Origin: Pseudomonas helleri
GTDB lineage: Bacteria > Pseudomonadota > Gammaproteobacteria > Pseudomonadales > Pseudomonadaceae
NCBI RefSeq assembly: GCF_009600315.1
Contig: NZ_WIWC01000015.1
Location: forward strand, 36,991-100,990
Direction: 5' to 3'
Length of the DNA stretch: 64,000 nt
The notes under the pieces are model-generated. The model was not told where the DNA came from. It saw only the letters and a program-made list of their open reading frames with translations, and did no database searches. A program made the translations under genes and the position numbers. Below are positions 31,234 to 40,736 of the stretch, one piece after another; the stretch's first letter is position 1; each line of letters begins with the position of its first letter.

Positions 31234-31282
31234 GGTTGACCCTCGATAATTGTCTGAGCCATCAGCTTATCGAGGGGCAACC
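31234..31282 (-). promoter_or_regulatory. Leader hairpin covering the ribosome binding site of paralog A
   Basis: On the mRNA, CCCUCGAUAA pairs perfectly with UUAUCGAGGG (plus-strand arms 31267-31276 and 31240-31249). One mismatch further, GGUUG pairs with CAACC, which touches the start codon. An inner CUGA/UCAG stem closes on UGGC. The GAGGG Shine-Dalgarno is wholly inside the 3' arm, so translation should need opening of the hairpin. Confidence 0.7.
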
Positions 31283-31366
31283 GGTCGCAAGGGTTATCTA
31301 TGTAGTGGAGTTCGCTTAAGCAGATGCGGCGTTTTATACGCCTCATTGCTTAACGTTATAGCCGAA

Positions 31367-34300
31367 TCAGGAGTCAGCTCTGCCTGTTTTCGGTTCATCC
31401 GCATCGGTTTCTATGTTCACCACCTCGTTAGTCAAGGATTGCATCAGAGCCGTCTTCTCTTTATCAAAAACATCCAGTTGCGCGTAATACGCCTCATCAC
31501 TGAGCACCTGCCCTGGCACCACCTTTATGGTGGCGGTGTCGGCTGCCTTCTGGATGTTCTTGTGCAATACCTCCTTTTGCACTTCGGACAACGCGGCACC
31601 CTTCTCTACTAATTCTTCCTGCGCTTCCTTCAAGTCGATCAATGCATCTATTTTATTTTTTATCGCCTCGAATGCGTCAGGGTTAGAGCGCTCAAGGAAC
31701 TCAGTCCACATTGGCAGTTCTAGCAGTTGATCACGCAACCCTGTGCCCGCCTCTAGAGCTCTCACGTGGATGGCCGCGCTGTCTATCATTTCTGCGGTGA
31801 CATCGTCCTCAGCGAAGATCATATGAGCTATCTGCCAAGGCAAATCGAGTTCGTCTTTGAGCTCGGTGGTATATTTGAGGTAGATTTCGACTTCATCTAT
31901 GGACTTCAGCAAAACGCCGTCACGGATATTAGGCACAACATTACCCGCCGCGTCGTATTGCGGAAAACGACGCCCTTCGGCGAGCAATTCAGACACCCGC
32001 GCACGCGCAATTCTCCCTAATTGGTTGAGACGCGCTTTACCTCTGGACAAGTCAAAGAGCTCCAGCTTGACCAGCCACTTCTGTGGCAATTGGTAAATTT
32101 CATTCAACATTACCTCCACACCCAATGCATTGAAAATCTGTGCCCCGGCATCCACACAGGTCGCAGGCGCAGATGCCATTCGAAAAATCTTGTCGAGAAG
32201 CTGTGGGCTTTCGTCCATCGCCTGCAGCATCCGCCATACTTTATTTTGCATGTCCCTGACCACTTCGAGTGGACGATCCTTGAACGACGCAACCTGCTGT
32301 TTAAAAATATTAAACAAGGGTTCTGAGCCATGCTCCAGCTCAATGCGATTCCATAATGCTTGGTTACTCTCGACCATTTCAGGGCTTAAACCGCGCAACC
32401 AATAGAGGCTGCTCGCTTCCAGCCCTGGGGGAAATTGGCGCTCCGGATCAAGCCCCACAGCCTCCCTGTAAATTTTCAATGTATTGAGCACATCAAATGG
32501 CAAGTCATCGTAAGTCACCACTGCTCGGGCCAGGGTATTGGCCCTATCAGAACCTGGCGCTACCTCAGGAATGCTTGTAAGAGGATTGTGCTCAAGGTAC
32601 ATCTGAAATTCGCGAGGCCGTGGGACAGCCAAAAAGCCTGTAGGCCATTGACTGACCTCACAATTTCTAAGATTCAAGCCTTTTAGATGAGGCATGTGAC
32701 TGATATTGGGGGGCAAATTGACAGGGTTGGACTCCAACGACATCAGTAGCATGCGGGGCAATCGGCTCAGCTGGTTCACAGACTCAGGCGTCAACTCTAT
32801 GTCATTAAACGACAAGTCCAACTGGCCCAAGCGCGGCATATTGGCAATCGACGGGGGTAATCGCGTTAGAGCGCAATCCGTGATATCGAGCGAACGCAGC
32901 TTTTTGAAGTTAGACAGAAAGCCATCGATGCCATCGGTGACGTCTATATGATCCATGACCACACGGGTGACATGACCAAAGTCAGCAACCAAGGGCGGCA
33001 ACGACTCCAATACTGGGCCCAACCCCGGTTTATCAAATACCAACAATTGGCCTAAAGCCCGGTCGTTGAACACATGCCGGGCACCAACTCGACGCCAGGC
33101 TTTCTTCAGATGATCGCGTACCCAATGCCGATGCTTTAGTACTTCCCGTTGGAGGTCCCACAACGCGCCATCCGCCCCCGGCTCTTGCCCGTCAATAGTC
33201 GAATTAATCCATTGATTGAGCGTGCTGTCCAATTGGGCCAGTTCCTCCTCCAACCCCCTGACACGAGCCGCTGCGTTTTCCCTATGCGCAGTCAGAAACT
33301 CCGCCAAACTCGCATCACTCAACCCGGGATAGAGGTTCTGCAACCTTCCTTTCAAGACCGCATTGGCATCGGGGGCGGCGCCTGCTGCGCCTCGACCACT
33401 CAGCGGATAGCCCAGGCGACCATCAGACAAACGCTCGGGAGGCAGAAAAAAGGGGCGATTATCAACTTGCATACCTAATAGCTCGCGTAAAGAGGGCCGC
33501 GGCAATGCATGCTGCTGGAGCTTGAGCTTTAACTCACTTCCTTGACCGACATGGGGCAAGCCAATTGCCTTTCGATGCTCATTTGGCAAGGCATGTTGCA
33601 GGCTGCTGTAAAGGTCATCAACGCCATGCAGATCATTGCCATCGGCGTCAAACGCCTTATATCTACCGCGCGATATTCGGGCTAACACCTTGCGATCGCT
33701 CGCATCACTATCACCAAAGCTGGCTGTCAGTTCACCACTGAAATGCACGCTACGTATTTCAATACGCAGGTCATTTTTCCAGCCTGGCAGATTTCCAAGG
33801 GTATTCAAAACCAGGGTTTCTGTATCAGCCGTAATCAAACCGTCCAAATAACCGCCTAAATAAGCGGCAGACAAACGAGTTTGACGCTGCCATTGGCGCG
33901 CTATCCTGTGCAGGCGTGCCGATAATTTATCTCCCTTTAGCAGAAGCCTTTCAGCGGGATTGGCTTCACCTACTAGTTGGCGCGCCAGATTAGTCGACAG
34001 TTTGGGGAACAGACGCTTGATGAGTTTGATGGATGCGTTGGCCGGGTCTGTATCCGAAACGAGTTCACCATACAAACTTGAGTAAAGACGATGGATTTCT
34101 TTTTCCATGTGCATGGCCAATCGCTCTTTGAACACACGCACTCGCTCTACGGTATCCAAGACAACCCGCTCACCCAGTAGCCCTTCAATTTGCGACTCAC
34201 TCAGCGCACCGATCACTCGCGCAGGCAACTGCCCCTCCATCAACTCTTTGCGGCTGATTCTAATGACGCTACTGCCCGTAGCCTGCGTGCTGCCGAAGCG

Positions 34301-36589
34301 CGTGCCTTTTAACTTCGGCAATAATTCATCGTACAGCTCAAGGGCAATGTTCTGCGGCCACCTTGCAAGCTCGATAGTAAAGGCCGCGCTATAACTATTC
34401 AGTTCTATGGAGAGAGGCCCGGCACGTACTTCTTCGATAGCCTTCATGGCTCTGCTATAGGCCCTGAACTGACGAACAGAGTCGATCAGCACACCAGGTA
34501 ATGGCTCGTCCACAACATACATGCGCCGTAAATCATCTTCCTGTACATCACAGACCTTGAGGATGCGGTCGAATTCGGTAGCGCTAAATTCTGCACTCAA
34601 GGACCCCAGGCGGCGCTTAAGCATCGGCAGATCCCAAGTCAGCGGCTGCTCGCCCTCATGCACCCAAACACCCTGTCCTGTGTGTTTGAACACGGGCTTA
34701 TAGGCATGTGGATTATGGGGATGACCGGCACGGTAATCTCCGGAAATGGAATCGCGTTGCAGCACATAGGTTTTGCCTTCGTGCAACAGCACGTTCTGAC
34801 CCTTTATTGTGTGCAGCCCTGCATCATCCGGCCGGGAATTGACAGGAATTGCAATAGAGCGTTCATAGGCGCTGAGGTCAGCGTTCCACAGCCGTTTTGA
34901 ACCATCGGGCATGAAAACCACTTTGAGTTTTTCGATAACCGGGGCCGCAACGTGGAAGACGCCAGCGCCTACGGCCAGTGTCGCCATATTTTCCAGCACG
35001 TCGCTGATATGAGCCAAGGCTGCTTGCTTGTCACCCTCCCCCCACTCGACAAGACCCTCGAAGGTTTCGTAAAGCAACTGCCCCGCCATCACCACCATCA
35101 TGATTTCGCCCAAGGGCGGGACGACCATCGACACCAAATTGACTGCGAACAGCCCAATATTCAGGTAGTGCGAATAGCGCAGCGAGCGATTATTGGCATC
35201 GGCCATCGCTGTGGGTAGCGCCATACCTTGCGCATTGGCAAAGGCTTGGGTGCGCATATTGTTAAGCAACGTGTTCCATAGATCCAAGTCAGCCCAGTCA
35301 CTACCTCCATCCAGCGTGGTGGCGGTTACGCGAATCGAGGGATGTGCGATCTGAATGCGGCTCTTATGGGTGTCGGGATTAGGCGCTACGATTACCGGCA
35401 ACGTGGCAATCGGTGCTAATGCGCGGACCCAGAATTGGGTACTTTCAGAGCGAAACCACTCTTGGCCCCAGGGTTGATCGGGCGCATCCCTTACCAATTC
35501 GGTTAAGTTTTGGTAATACTGAGGGCGATCACTTTGCTGAATAAACCGACTAAGAAACGTTTGATAAGGCGTCAGACCGGTCTGCTTTAATACAGTGCCG
35601 GGAGCCGTAAGTTTGCGCACCAATTCGTCGCGAAAATCATCAAACTTTGCGTACCATTTAAGCGGGTGCTCAGGATCGCCTGGAATCCAGACAATGAAGT
35701 CTTGGGCATACTTGTATTTCTCGCTCAGCGCGAAGACCACGCAGCCATGCAACAGGATTTTCATGACACAGGGGGTCCAATACCACAGTTGCTTGTCGCC
35801 AAGCTTGATGTGACGTTCCCCCTCAATCACTCGCAATATCAGAGCATGCTCATGGGGGCCAATATCACCTTTGAGCAACGCGATTTGCGCATCCAGCTTG
35901 AGCATAGCTTTTTGCTGAGTGACGTAACGGAGTTCCAATACACCCTGGGATACGGGCTCTTGGGGATCGAGGTACGGTTTCAGGTACTCCTGATATTTAG
36001 CGCCAATATCCAGATCACGACATAGCTGAGTAAACGATTCAATTTTGAGTGCGGTGATATAGGGTTTAAACCGGCCCAATTCATCGGGGGGCGTTATGAA
36101 GCCTGAACCTTCAGCAAAATAATCGGCTTGCGTTTCGGGCTGCTCGAAGTTGTGCAGCGCCGCTTGCAGCAGTGATAACGTACGCACGCTGTAGCCCCCA
36201 GTGGCGACGCCAAAAGCATCGACTACGGCCGTATAGAGCCGCAAATACACGTCTTTGACGGGCAAGGGAAAGCCTGCTGCTTTGAGCGCGGCGCCCAATA
36301 AGGGCTGTGCAAACGCCTCAAGTGGCAGCACTTTGCTCAGGTGCTGATCCAGACGATTCTGCGAGGTAAATCGCGCCTCCAGTAGAGGCTTGAGTTGCCC
36401 TTTACTCGCGGGAGTCAAAGCACCATACCAACCTGATTTGCTTAGTTCCGTACTTTTAAGTGCAGCACGATGCTCTGGCTTGGCTTCTACCAAATACTGG
36501 GGGATTGAGGCCTTTAAAAATCCATAATGCCGGGCCTCTGTGACCGGCGTTAGGCCGGGAGGCAAGGCACGAGGTGCTGTCTCAGACAT
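31367..36589 (-). CDS. Giant LRR protein with NEL-type E3 ubiquitin ligase domain (paralog B)
   Basis: A 1740-residue paralog of the protein at 26002-31233, similar along its whole length and with the same layout: DUF6543-like N-terminal part, hydrophobic stretch near 475-555, leucine-rich repeats at about 1200-1335, NEL domain with Cys1478 in CVDAGAQ. The C-terminal 60 residues differ from paralog A, as does the LRR surface, suggesting different targets. I chose ATG 36589, which has a strong AAGGAG 6 bases upstream; an earlier in-frame codon at 36619 would run through the hairpin. It is the upstream member of the tandem pair. The 133-base gap to paralog A has no strong terminator (only a GGCGT/ACGCC stem at 31328-31342), so A could be partly co-transcribed. 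Confidence 0.85.
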   Translation of the reverse strand: MSETAPRALPPGLTPVTEARHYGFLKASIPQYLVEAKPEHRAALKSTELSKSGWYGALTPASKGQLKPLLEARFTSQNRLDQHLSKVLPLEAFAQPLLGAALKAAGFPLPVKDVYLRLYTAVVDAFGVATGGYSVRTLSLLQAALHNFEQPETQADYFAEGSGFITPPDELGRFKPYITALKIESFTQLCRDLDIGAKYQEYLKPYLDPQEPVSQGVLELRYVTQQKAMLKLDAQIALLKGDIGPHEHALILRVIEGERHIKLGDKQLWYWTPCVMKILLHGCVVFALSEKYKYAQDFIVWIPGDPEHPLKWYAKFDDFRDELVRKLTAPGTVLKQTGLTPYQTFLSRFIQQSDRPQYYQNLTELVRDAPDQPWGQEWFRSESTQFWVRALAPIATLPVIVAPNPDTHKSRIQIAHPSIRVTATTLDGGSDWADLDLWNTLLNNMRTQAFANAQGMALPTAMADANNRSLRYSHYLNIGLFAVNLVSMVVPPLGEIMMVVMAGQLLYETFEGLVEWGEGDKQAALAHISDVLENMATLAVGAGVFHVAAPVIEKLKVVFMPDGSKRLWNADLSAYERSIAIPVNSRPDDAGLHTIKGQNVLLHEGKTYVLQRDSISGDYRAGHPHNPHAYKPVFKHTGQGVWVHEGEQPLTWDLPMLKRRLGSLSAEFSATEFDRILKVCDVQEDDLRRMYVVDEPLPGVLIDSVRQFRAYSRAMKAIEEVRAGPLSIELNSYSAAFTIELARWPQNIALELYDELLPKLKGTRFGSTQATGSSVIRISRKELMEGQLPARVIGALSESQIEGLLGERVVLDTVERVRVFKERLAMHMEKEIHRLYSSLYGELVSDTDPANASIKLIKRLFPKLSTNLARQLVGEANPAERLLLKGDKLSARLHRIARQWQRQTRLSAAYLGGYLDGLITADTETLVLNTLGNLPGWKNDLRIEIRSVHFSGELTASFGDSDASDRKVLARISRGRYKAFDADGNDLHGVDDLYSSLQHALPNEHRKAIGLPHVGQGSELKLKLQQHALPRPSLRELLGMQVDNRPFFLPPERLSDGRLGYPLSGRGAAGAAPDANAVLKGRLQNLYPGLSDASLAEFLTAHRENAAARVRGLEEELAQLDSTLNQWINSTIDGQEPGADGALWDLQREVLKHRHWVRDHLKKAWRRVGARHVFNDRALGQLLVFDKPGLGPVLESLPPLVADFGHVTRVVMDHIDVTDGIDGFLSNFKKLRSLDITDCALTRLPPSIANMPRLGQLDLSFNDIELTPESVNQLSRLPRMLLMSLESNPVNLPPNISHMPHLKGLNLRNCEVSQWPTGFLAVPRPREFQMYLEHNPLTSIPEVAPGSDRANTLARAVVTYDDLPFDVLNTLKIYREAVGLDPERQFPPGLEASSLYWLRGLSPEMVESNQALWNRIELEHGSEPLFNIFKQQVASFKDRPLEVVRDMQNKVWRMLQAMDESPQLLDKIFRMASAPATCVDAGAQIFNALGVEVMLNEIYQLPQKWLVKLELFDLSRGKARLNQLGRIARARVSELLAEGRRFPQYDAAGNVVPNIRDGVLLKSIDEVEIYLKYTTELKDELDLPWQIAHMIFAEDDVTAEMIDSAAIHVRALEAGTGLRDQLLELPMWTEFLERSNPDAFEAIKNKIDALIDLKEAQEELVEKGAALSEVQKEVLHKNIQKAADTATIKVVPGQVLSDEAYYAQLDVFDKEKTALMQSLTNEVVNIETDADEPKTGRADS

Positions 36590-36595
36590 GAAAAA

Positions 36596-36634
36596 CTCCT
36601 TGATAACTGATGAGGCCATCAGGTTATCGAGGAG
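36596..36634 (-). promoter_or_regulatory. Leader hairpin covering the ribosome binding site of paralog B
   Basis: On the mRNA, CUCCU pairs with AGGAG, then after a C/A mismatch GAUAAC pairs with GUUAUC. After one bulged C, UGAUG pairs with CAUCA around a GCCU loop: 16 pairs in all. The AAGGAG Shine-Dalgarno is the 3' base of the stem. The arm CCUCGAUAA-N-CUGAUGGC is shared with the leader of paralog A. Confidence 0.7.
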
Positions 36635-36750
36635 ATGAATCGATCAAGAGGTATCTATATAGGCAGATCCGTGGCGGTATTGAAAAATTCCATTAACAGC
36701 TAAGATGCACCACCCGCCTCATAACAGCTTTTAAACCCAGGAAATTGGCA

Positions 36751-37893
36751 ATGCGCCTGTCAGAATTCATCGTGCAAAACGTTGACCGTATCGTCGATGA
36801 ATGGGAGCGATTTGCCGAAACCATCACGCCCGCCGCCCATACCATGGACAGCGAAGCCTTGCGTGATCACGCCAAGGTTATCCTCCTCGCAGCAGCACGA
36901 GACATGAACACCGCGCAAACTGCCGCAGAGCAACAAGCCAAGGCCGAGGGTGATGGCCCGGAAAAAACCCCGAGCCTGGACACTGCAGCCTCCAGCCATG
37001 GCGAATTGCGCCACACCGTCGGCTTTGATCTGGTGCAAATGACATCCGAGTTCCGGCACCTGCGTGCGTGCGTCATCCGCTTATGGGTCGACAGCCTGAA
37101 AACCCCGGAACAGGCCCATTTACAGGACATGATCCGCTTTAACGAAGCTATTGATGAGGCGCTGGCCGAGTCAACCGCGGCTTATGCCGAACAGGTCAAT
37201 CGTTCGCGGGATATTTTTCTGGCCATTCTGGGCCACGACCTGCGCGCCCCCTTGCAAGCCGTGAGCATGTCCACTGAAATGCTCGAACGCAAAGCCACGC
37301 TCGATACCAACGCGCAGAATTACGTGGCCGCGATTAAAAATGGCGCGCGCCACATGGGGGCGATGGTCAGTGATTTGCTGGAGTTTGTACGCAGCCGGCT
37401 AGGCAGCAAGATGCCGATCGAAACGGTTGCCATGGATCTGGCGCAGGCGTGCCAGATGGCGCTGGAAGAAGCCACTGCAGGACAACCTCACTGCGCCGTT
37501 ACTTTGCATGTCGAGGGTGACGTGGCTGGGCAATGGGACCCGCGACGTATGGGGCAGATGCTTCAAAACCTAATCGGCAACGCACTGCAACACGGAGCCC
37601 GCAAGGGAGAAGTGAGGCTGAGTTTGAGCGCAACGGCACATACCGTGACCTTGCGCGTTCACAATGTGGGCTTGCCCATTGCTGAAGATGCGTTGGCGAC
37701 GTTATTCGACCCGCTGGTGCGCAGTCCCAGCGAAGACATCGATCAACCGGGTACTTCGACCAGCCTGGGGCTAGGTTTATTTATCATCAAAGAAGTGGTT
37801 GATGCTCACGGCGGCACCATCGATGTCACCTCCACCGCCGCCGATGGCACGACCTTTACCGTGGTTTTGCCGAAAAACCCTCAATACGTGTAG
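36751..37893 (+). CDS. Sensor histidine kinase with RsbRD-type N-terminal domain
   Basis: A 380-residue soluble kinase. The N-terminal 140 residues resemble the RsbRD N-terminal domain (IVDEWERFAETITP). The H-box FLAILGHDLRAPLQAVSM places the phosphorylated His at residue 162, and the ATPase domain has an N-box (QMLQNLIGNALQHGARKG, about 270-287) and G-box (GLGLFIIKEVVDAHGG). No membrane segment or receiver domain is present, so it senses an internal signal and needs a partner regulator that is not next to it. ATG 36751 has AGGAA 7 bases upstream. Its TAG stop lies within the REP element at 37890-37953. Confidence 0.88.
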   Translation: MRLSEFIVQNVDRIVDEWERFAETITPAAHTMDSEALRDHAKVILLAAARDMNTAQTAAEQQAKAEGDGPEKTPSLDTAASSHGELRHTVGFDLVQMTSEFRHLRACVIRLWVDSLKTPEQAHLQDMIRFNEAIDEALAESTAAYAEQVNRSRDIFLAILGHDLRAPLQAVSMSTEMLERKATLDTNAQNYVAAIKNGARHMGAMVSDLLEFVRSRLGSKMPIETVAMDLAQACQMALEEATAGQPHCAVTLHVEGDVAGQWDPRRMGQMLQNLIGNALQHGARKGEVRLSLSATAHTVTLRVHNVGLPIAEDALATLFDPLVRSPSEDIDQPGTSTSLGLGLFIIKEVVDAHGGTIDVTSTAADGTTFTVVLPKNPQYV

Positions 37894-37953
37894 TCGCTGC
37901 CGCAGGCAGCGAGCTGTTGACGCGCAAAGCTCGCAGCCTGCGGCAGCGACTAC
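37890..37953. repeat. REP hairpin after the histidine kinase gene
   Basis: GTAGTCGCTGCCGCAGGC at the left pairs with GCCTGCGGCAGCGACTAC at the right; between them CGAGC/GCTCG arms form a second stem. The total length is 64 bases. The first bases (GTAG) include the stop codon TAG of the kinase gene. The core differs from the REPINs at 24137 and 48406 (GTAGCAGCTGCCGAAGG), so this is a second REP type. Confidence 0.88.
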
Positions 37954-37960
37954 AGGTCAG

Positions 37961-38275
37961 TTAGCCGTTGGCAGTGCCCACAAACCGGCCCAGTCGCTGC
38001 TTGAGACGCTGGTTCTCGGCGCGCAACTGCTGCACCTCTTCGATCAAGTCCAGCGCCAGAGCGACGCCTTCCCACTCAAGCTCCAGGTCTTTATGCAGCT
38101 TGGCCGCACGTTTTGCGATGAGTAGCTCATAGTCTTCAAAACGCCACGCATCCGGGGCGTGGCCCTGAGGTTCGATAATTCCGTGTTCGACAATCTCTAT
38201 CACGTAAGTGGCCGGGATATTGGCCTCTTCGCAGAACCTTTCCATGTCCAGCTGAACGATCAGGGTGTTGCTCAT
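37961..38275 (-). CDS. cbpM: CbpM, modulator of the CbpA co-chaperone
   Basis: A 104-residue MerR-like protein that binds the J-domain of CbpA and inhibits both its co-chaperone and DNA-binding activity. N-terminal MSNTLIVQLDMERFCEEANIP and the central PDAWRFEDYELLIAKRAAKLHKDLE block fit the family, with a coiled coil at the C-terminus (IEEVQQLRAENQRLKQRL). It lies 2 bases after cbpA on the same strand, the usual cbpA-cbpM operon. Confidence 0.92.
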   Translation of the reverse strand: MSNTLIVQLDMERFCEEANIPATYVIEIVEHGIIEPQGHAPDAWRFEDYELLIAKRAAKLHKDLELEWEGVALALDLIEEVQQLRAENQRLKQRLGRFVGTANG

Positions 38276-38277
38276 GA

Positions 38278-39189
38278 TCAGTTACTCCATTGGGCTCTCG
38301 GATCAAATGCCGCTTTGTCGGCGAGTTCTTGCCACAAGGCTTTAGTGGCCTCGTCGTGCTGTTGAGGCATGACCACTTTCAATTGGGCATACAAGTCGCC
38401 GCGCTGGCCTTTTTTGTCCACCAGACCATGCCCCTTGATGCGCAAGCGTTGGCCGGTCTGACTATCAGGGCGCACGGTCATCATCACTTTGCTGGTCAGG
38501 GTCGGCACGGGCACTTTGGTACCCAGCGCAGCTTCCCACGGTGCAACCGGCACTGTGATGATCAAATCATGACCTTCCACGTCAAACTTCGGATGCGGTG
38601 CAAAACGAATGATCAGGTATAGATCACCGTTGGCTCCGCCGCCTGCACCCGGCCCGCCCTGACCTTTGAGACGAATGCGCTCACCGTCCGTAACACCGGC
38701 CGGAATCTTCACGTTCAGGGTTTTGCTGACGCCGCCAATCTGAAAGCTGATCGGCTTCGATTCGCCCGACAGGGTTTCTTCAAGAAAAATCGGCAATTCC
38801 ATTTCAACATCCTGACCGCGACGGCCTGCACTACGGCCAGACTGGCCACCAAAACCGCCTCCGCGCGAACCGAAGATCGAGCTGAAAAAGTCTGAAAAGT
38901 CGCCAGCGTCCTCGAAACCACCGCTGGAATGACCCTGCCAGCCGGGCGGCCCCTGAAATGGCTGACCATGCTGGCCATATTTACGAATTTCGTCGTATTC
39001 AGCCCGTTTCTCGGGGCTTTTCAGCGCTTCATACGCCTCGTTGACGTCCTTGAACTTCTCTTCGGCGTCTTTTTCTTTACTTACATCCGGGTGATATTTG
39101 CGCGCCAGCTTGCGATAGGCGGTCTTGATCGCCTTGTCGTCAGCCGTGGGCTCGACACCCAGGATCTTGTAATAGTCTTTGAAGTCCAT
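38278..39189 (-). CDS. cbpA: CbpA, curved-DNA-binding DnaJ-type co-chaperone
   Basis: A 303-residue Hsp40. It has an N-terminal J-domain with HPD (about residues 33-35, [11 protein letters not shown]), a Gly/Phe-rich linker ([19 protein letters not shown], about 105-130) and two C-terminal substrate-binding beta domains. There is no zinc-finger region, as expected for CbpA. It stimulates DnaK and binds curved DNA in the nucleoid. The start ATG 39189 begins the canonical [12 protein letters not shown]. Transcribed divergently from yegD across a 278-base gap in which I see no gene. Confidence 0.93.
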   Translation of the reverse strand: MDFKDYYKILGVEPTADDKAIKTAYRKLARKYHPDVSKEKDAEEKFKDVNEAYEALKSPEKRAEYDEIRKYGQHGQPFQGPPGWQGHSSGGFEDAGDFSDFFSSIFGSRGGGFGGQSGRSAGRRGQDVEMELPIFLEETLSGESKPISFQIGGVSKTLNVKIPAGVTDGERIRLKGQGGPGAGGGANGDLYLIIRFAPHPKFDVEGHDLIITVPVAPWEAALGTKVPVPTLTSKVMMTVRPDSQTGQRLRIKGHGLVDKKGQRGDLYAQLKVVMPQQHDEATKALWQELADKAAFDPRAQWSN

Positions 39190-39467
39190 GTAAGGATCAC
39201 CATCCGTTATCAGAAACGCGCCGCTCAGCGCCCAGAATGCTCGGTTTGCCTGGTCTGTGCATTGACCGACCTCAACCCTGTGACCGTGCAGCGCTGCGAA
39301 AATGTTCGATAGCCTTGGAGCTACCACGCCAATGTCTGGAAGTTTGGGGATGAAGGATAGTCTTTCAAGAGGATTAAAACCTGCGAATTAACGAATGGTC
39401 GCGCTTCGGTTCTGTGAGCGACTGGCATACACTGCGCGGCCGTTTTTTTAACCGGAACATGATCGAC

Positions 39468-40733
39468 ATGAAAAGCGCCACTCCAGCACGTGCCTGCGGC
39501 ATCGACTTCGGCACGTCCAACTCCACCGTCGGCTGGCTGCGTCCAGGCGTGGAAACCCTTATCGCGCTGGAAGACGACAAGATCACCCTGCCCTCCGTGG
39601 TGTTCTTCAACATTGAAGAGCGTCGCCCGGTGTATGGACGTCTGGCGCTGCATGAGTACCTGGAAGGCTACGAAGGGCGCCTGATGCGCTCGCTCAAGAG
39701 TTTGCTGGGCTCCAAACTGATCAAACACGACACCAGCGTTTTGGGCACGGCCATGCCGTTCAAGGACCTGTTGGGTCTGTTTATCGGCCAGTTGAAAAAA
39801 CGCGCCGAAACCACCGCCGGTCGGGATTTCGAAGAAGTGGTGCTGGGTCGCCCGGTGTTTTTCGTCGATGACGATCCGCTGGCTGATCAGGAAGCCGAGA
39901 ACACTCTGACCGACGTGGCCCGCGCCATCGGCTTCAAGGAAGTGTCCTTCCAGTACGAGCCGATTGCTGCCGCGTTTGACTACGAGTCGACCATTGAACG
40001 CGAAGAACTGGTGCTGATTGTCGATATCGGCGGTGGTACGTCCGACTTCTCGCTGGTGCGTCTGTCCCCGGAGCGTCGCGGCATGGACAACCGTCAGGAC
40101 GACATCCTCGCCACCGGCGGTGTGCACGTGGGCGGTACCGATTTCGACAAGCAATTGAGCTTGCAGGGCGTCATGCCTCTGTTTGGCTACGGCAGCCGCA
40201 TGAAAAGCGGTGCCTACATGCCCACCAGTCACCACATGAACCTGGCGACCTGGCACACGATCAACTCGGTGTACTCGCAAAAATCCCAGTTGGCGCTGGG
40301 CAGCATGCGCTATGACATCGAAGACGTCAGCGGTATCGACCGTCTGTTCAAATTGATCGAACAGCGTGCCGGTCACTGGTTGGCGATGGAAATTGAAGAA
40401 ACCAAAATCGAACTGACCCACAACGACAACCGCCATTTACCGCTGGATCGGGTAGAGGCCGGGTTGAGCGTTGATTTGAGCAGGGTGATGTTTGAAGCCG
40501 CCATCGACAACCAACTGGAGCGCATTCGTAACAGCGTGACCCAGTTGCTGCTGAGTGCGGGCGTGGGTGTCGAGCAGGTGGATACAGTGTTCTTCACGGG
40601 TGGTTCGAGCGGCATTCCGGCGTTGCGCCAGAGCGTGTCGGCCATGCTGCCAAACGCCCGCCATGTTGAAGGCAACATTTTCGGCAGCATTGGTAGCGGT
40701 TTGGCGATTGAAGCTAAAAAACGTTACGGCTAA
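39468..40733 (+). CDS. yegD: YegD-like Hsp70-family ATPase
   Basis: A 421-residue actin/Hsp70-fold protein: phosphate-1 motif CGIDFGTSNSTVGW (about 10-23), phosphate-2 VLIVDIGGGTSDFSLVRL (about 182-199) and adenosine motif FFTGGSSGIPALR. The protein ends soon after the ATPase domain, so it lacks the usual Hsp70 substrate-binding part. The role of YegD-type proteins is not established; the nearby cbpAM genes suggest a chaperone context. I used ATG 39468 because GGAA lies about 10 bases upstream; ATG 39459 is in frame but has its GGA only 2 bases away. Confidence 0.87.
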   Translation: MKSATPARACGIDFGTSNSTVGWLRPGVETLIALEDDKITLPSVVFFNIEERRPVYGRLALHEYLEGYEGRLMRSLKSLLGSKLIKHDTSVLGTAMPFKDLLGLFIGQLKKRAETTAGRDFEEVVLGRPVFFVDDDPLADQEAENTLTDVARAIGFKEVSFQYEPIAAAFDYESTIEREELVLIVDIGGGTSDFSLVRLSPERRGMDNRQDDILATGGVHVGGTDFDKQLSLQGVMPLFGYGSRMKSGAYMPTSHHMNLATWHTINSVYSQKSQLALGSMRYDIEDVSGIDRLFKLIEQRAGHWLAMEIEETKIELTHNDNRHLPLDRVEAGLSVDLSRVMFEAAIDNQLERIRNSVTQLLLSAGVGVEQVDTVFFTGGSSGIPALRQSVSAMLPNARHVEGNIFGSIGSGLAIEAKKRYG

Positions 40734-40736
40734 AAG

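Noticed and set aside
31328..31342. GGCGT/ACGCC stem between the two NEL genes as a terminator
   Set aside because: A stem of 5 bp with no following T-run on the reverse strand is too weak to call a terminator.
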